A stretch of DNA of 16,114 nucleotides, from positions 1 to 16,114 of the forward strand of contig CAJJIY010000028.1 in the NCBI GenBank assembly GCA_905187695.1, written 5' to 3'. This DNA is from an uncultured Eubacteriales bacterium. Its GTDB lineage: Bacteria > Bacillota > Clostridia > Oscillospirales > CAG-272. The translations under genes were made by a program, and so were the position numbers. Positions within the stretch are counted from its first letter, which is position 1, and each line of letters begins with the position of its first letter. Positions 14,251-16,114 of the stretch are shown here, piece after piece. A model generated the notes under the pieces. That model had not been told where the DNA came from, ran no database searches, and saw only the letters and a list, made by a program, of their open reading frames with translations.

Positions 14251-14278
14251 TACGATTCGGTTTTGAATGGATGGGCGC

Positions 14279-14307
14279 ATTATACCACATCGACGGACGC
14301 TTGTCAA
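14279..14307 (-). promoter_or_regulatory. Consensus promoter of the lysine-riboswitch ABC operon
   Basis: Minus strand TTGACA (14302-14307), 17-nt spacer, TATAAT (14279-14284). Perfect hexamers. Start near 14272, about 20 nt before the aptamer. Confidence 0.93.
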
Positions 14308-14383
14308 GAGAAAAATCAAAAAAATGAAAAAATATAATTTTTAAACATAAAAAATGGAAAAAATATCTTTGAAAATGGAATTT

Positions 14384-14432
14384 AAGGCGGCAGACTTCGG
14401 AATTTCTTGCCAAAACCGCGTTTTGCCGCCTT
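14384..14432. terminator. Terminator-like hairpin after the kinase-AraC gene
   Basis: Outer 9-bp arms AAGGCGGCA (14384-14392) and TGCCGCCTT (14424-14432), with an inner CAAAACCGCGTTTTG palindrome. It lies just past the stop of the kinase-AraC gene on the minus strand, where the U-tract is weak. The better T-run (TTTTGTTTATTTTTTT) is on the plus strand, although no plus-strand gene is seen. Confidence 0.6.
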
Positions 14433-14436
14433 TTGT

Positions 14437-15672
14437 TTATTTTTTTCCGGACCGTTCGACCTTGCGATAGGCAAGCGGGGTCTTGTGATAGACGGCAAAA
14501 AACATCTTCCGGAAGTGCCCTTCGTTCTGATAGCCTATGTCGGCGATAATTTCGTGGACGGGGCGGTCGGTGTTGGCCAACTCATAGGCGGCCAGCTCGC
14601 AGCGCGTCCGGCCAAGGAGCGTGGTGAAAGACTCCCCGGTGACGATGCGCACCCATTTGCCGGTGTAGCGGGGGCTGTAGTGAAGCTTTTCGGAAAGATC
14701 GTTGATGGAGGCGGTGGCGGGATTTTCCCTTATATATTGCCGCAGGAAAACGGCACGGTCCGGTTTATCGACCGACCGGGACGGCAGGGTCGGCAATGCC
14801 GCGAGCACCTTGTCGCGGGTCGGGATTGAGGCGGCCGCCCCCGGCTGTGTGACGGCAAGCGCCGCGGCTGCGCTGGCCAGCGCAAGGGCTTCCTGCGGGG
14901 ACTGCCCGCGGCTCACGGCCGCCACGAAATAACCGGTGAAGGTATCGCCGGCGGCGGTGGTGTCCACCGCCCGGACCGCAAAGGCGGGGGGGCGGTACTC
15001 TTTTCCTTCCTGACGGTAGATACAGCCCTGTTCGCCCAGCGTCAGCATAATCGCAAGGTGCGGATAGTACTCTTTCATAAAGGCAAAAAAGCGGCCGATA
15101 TCCCGCGTGCCGACAAAGGCGGCCGCCTCCACTTCGTTCAGAATGAGGCAACTGACATGGGAAAGATCCAGTTTCCCGATGACCTCGTTGAAGGGGGAAG
15201 GGTTGAGATAGACCCGCAGGCCGCGGGCAAAGGCAAGCTCCACCAGCTCCGGCAGGCAGGAGATCTCATTTTGCAGGAGCAACAGGTCGCCCGGCGAAAA
15301 ATCGGAGAGCACCGAGCGGATCTGTTCGGGGGTGACGGACGCGTTGCTGCCGGGCAGGACAAAAATGGCGTTTTGTCCCGCGTCGTCCACCTGAATGACG
15401 GCGTGACCCGTGCGCCCGGGGACCGTTTTCAGATAGCGGGTGTCCACGCCGTTTTCCGTCAGCAGGGTGCGCAATTCCTCGCCGTCCGCGCCGATGCACC
15501 CGGCATGAAAGACCTGCACGCCGGCGCGTGCCAGCGCGATGGACTGGTTGAGCCCTTTGCCGCCGGGAAAGAGGTTCAGCCGGGCGGCGCGGTTGGTCTC
15601 GCCGGGGCCGGTGATGTGCGGGACACTGTAAACTTTGTCCAGGTTGAGCGAGCCGAAATTGAGAATTTTCAA
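14437..15672 (-). CDS. PfkB/ribokinase-like sugar kinase fused to an AraC-type DNA-binding domain
   Basis: This 411-residue two-domain protein has a complete ribokinase-like kinase at about 1-295. Substrate-side GSLNLDKVYSV (8-17, D12) comes first, then PfkB signature 1, PGGKGLNQSIALARAG (36-51). PfkB signature 2 is DTTAAGDTFTGYF (237-249), with catalytic base D243. The C-terminal region, about 305-405, is an AraC/XylS double helix-turn-helix: SINDLSEKLHYSPRYTGKW (322-340) and VHEIIADIGYQNEGHFRKMF (372-391). The kinase should phosphorylate ribose or a similar pentose or nucleoside; the fusion suggests a regulator informed by sugar state. The start is TTG with AAAGGAGG 8 nt upstream, a perfect ribosome binding site. 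No sugar transporter lies nearby in the window. Confidence 0.9.
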   Translation of the reverse strand: MKILNFGSLNLDKVYSVPHITGPGETNRAARLNLFPGGKGLNQSIALARAGVQVFHAGCIGADGEELRTLLTENGVDTRYLKTVPGRTGHAVIQVDDAGQNAIFVLPGSNASVTPEQIRSVLSDFSPGDLLLLQNEISCLPELVELAFARGLRVYLNPSPFNEVIGKLDLSHVSCLILNEVEAAAFVGTRDIGRFFAFMKEYYPHLAIMLTLGEQGCIYRQEGKEYRPPAFAVRAVDTTAAGDTFTGYFVAAVSRGQSPQEALALASAAAALAVTQPGAAASIPTRDKVLAALPTLPSRSVDKPDRAVFLRQYIRENPATASINDLSEKLHYSPRYTGKWVRIVTGESFTTLLGRTRCELAAYELANTDRPVHEIIADIGYQNEGHFRKMFFAVYHKTPLAYRKVERSGKK

Positions 15673-15710
15673 GAGGGCACCCTCCTTTGTTTTCTGCTTT
15701 TACTATCCTT

Positions 15711-15731
15711 ATTATAACCCGCTCTGGCGGG
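15711..15731 (-). promoter_or_regulatory. Probable -10 and overlapping palindrome before the kinase-AraC gene
   Basis: Minus strand TATAAT at 15711-15716, 38 nt before the TTG start. No convincing -35 is present at 16-19 nt. Just upstream is the palindrome CCCGC-TCTG-GCGGG (15718-15731), placed where a regulator could act, perhaps the AraC domain itself. Low certainty. Confidence 0.4.
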
Positions 15732-15826
15732 TGAATACCAGTACGAAAACGCGCAAAAAAGAGACCGGATTGCACCCTCTTTTAAAAAACGACCGCGAAG
15801 AACTCTTTTAAACGCAAGGTATGAGC

Positions 15827-15968
15827 GGCAAGCGGCCGGGGAAAAGGCAGGCGGCGGGGAAAGGCAAGCGGGCGGGGAAAGGCAAGTGAGCGGAAAAAGC
15901 AAGCGGCCGGGGAAAGGCAAGCGAGCGGGAAAAGGCAAGCGGCCGGGGAAAGGCAGGCGGCCGGGAAA
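15827..15968. repeat. Minisatellite: about eight tandem 17-19 bp units
   Basis: The unit is GGCAAGCGGCCGGGGAAA with small changes. Units begin at 15827, 15846, 15863, 15881, 15899, 15916, 15934 and 15952. Units 5 (less its first base) and 7 are nearly identical; unit 4 is most divergent. It is G/A-rich on the plus strand. Frames through it encode only a basic or a Pro-Leu hexapeptide repeat with no ribosome binding site, so it is treated as non-coding. Confidence 0.88.
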
Positions 15969-16114
15969 GTGGAAAGAAGCCGGGGGAGCGGCGGTGCGTT
16001 GGGGGGATGACGGGCGGTCGGAAACAGTGATCGGAGAAGCGGTGGAGCACCGGAGAAACCGCAGAGCGGTCAAAGGAACGGCGGCCGGGACGGCAGATGG
16101 TCGGGAGACGGCGA
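15969..16114. other. G-rich stretch without a recognisable gene
   Basis: Purine-rich sequence with many CGG and GGA steps that continues the composition of the minisatellite but without a clear repeat unit. I see no promoter, ribosome binding site, RNA gene or convincing reading frame before the window ends. With 15732-15826, which also shows nothing, the gene-free end of the window is about 440 bp. Confidence 0.5.

Noticed and set aside
15827..15968. Possible CRISPR array
   Set aside because: Units are 17-19 bp and directly abutting with no unique spacers, and no cas gene is present.

Overview
The window reads as a chromosomal segment of a fairly GC-rich bacterium of the Bacillota, most likely Clostridia. 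The basis is inference from several signs: strong TTGACA/TATAAT-type promoters with 17-nt spacers, AGGAGG-type ribosome binding sites, tRNA genes that encode their own CCA, a lysine (L-box) riboswitch, a YitT/DUF2179 protein, and diacyl-lipoprotein signal peptides. There is no phage, transposase, integrase or CRISPR array. I cannot name the species.

Layout. (1) 124-1044 (+) is a YitT-family membrane protein, which converges through a shared bidirectional terminator on 1101-2405 (-), a CNNM/HlyC-CorC transporter-like protein with a long leader. (2) 2823-3017 (-) is a tRNA-Pro/tRNA-Val pair with its own promoter and terminator. (3) 3200-3883 (+) is endonuclease III (nth), followed by tRNA-Glu(CTC) at 4017-4091 (+). 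The last 17 nt of this tRNA begin an exact 160-bp tandem duplication and occur a third time at its end. (4) 4550-6487 (-) is a beta-helix lipoprotein, divergent from 6686-8305 (+), a beta-CASP/RMMBL metallo-hydrolase (putative RNase). (5) 8451-9965 (-) is an M81/MlrC-like metallopeptidase. (6) 10276-11196 (-) is an AT-rich PASTA-DUF4839 lipoprotein gene behind a structured leader; it lies between two identical 34-bp copies of a terminator hairpin. (7) 11598-14272 (-) is a lysine-riboswitch-controlled amino-acid ABC transporter operon (binding protein, permease, ATPase). (8) 14437-15672 (-) is a ribokinase-like PfkB kinase fused to an AraC-type DNA-binding domain. (9) 15827-15968 is a G-rich minisatellite, with no recognisable gene from there to the window end.

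How the parts work together. The clearest functional unit is the ABC operon. The riboswitch with its downstream terminator strongly suggests that the transporter imports lysine or a related cationic amino acid and is shut off when lysine is plentiful. Its binding protein appears to be circularly permuted: the lobe-2 half precedes the lobe-1 half. The kinase-AraC fusion could couple sugar phosphorylation to transcription. The other genes look like independent single-gene units, each with its own promoter and terminator.

The items most worth a second look are the permuted binding protein, the kinase-AraC fusion, the tRNA-tail tandem repeat, and the structured leader upstream of the PASTA-DUF4839 lipoprotein.
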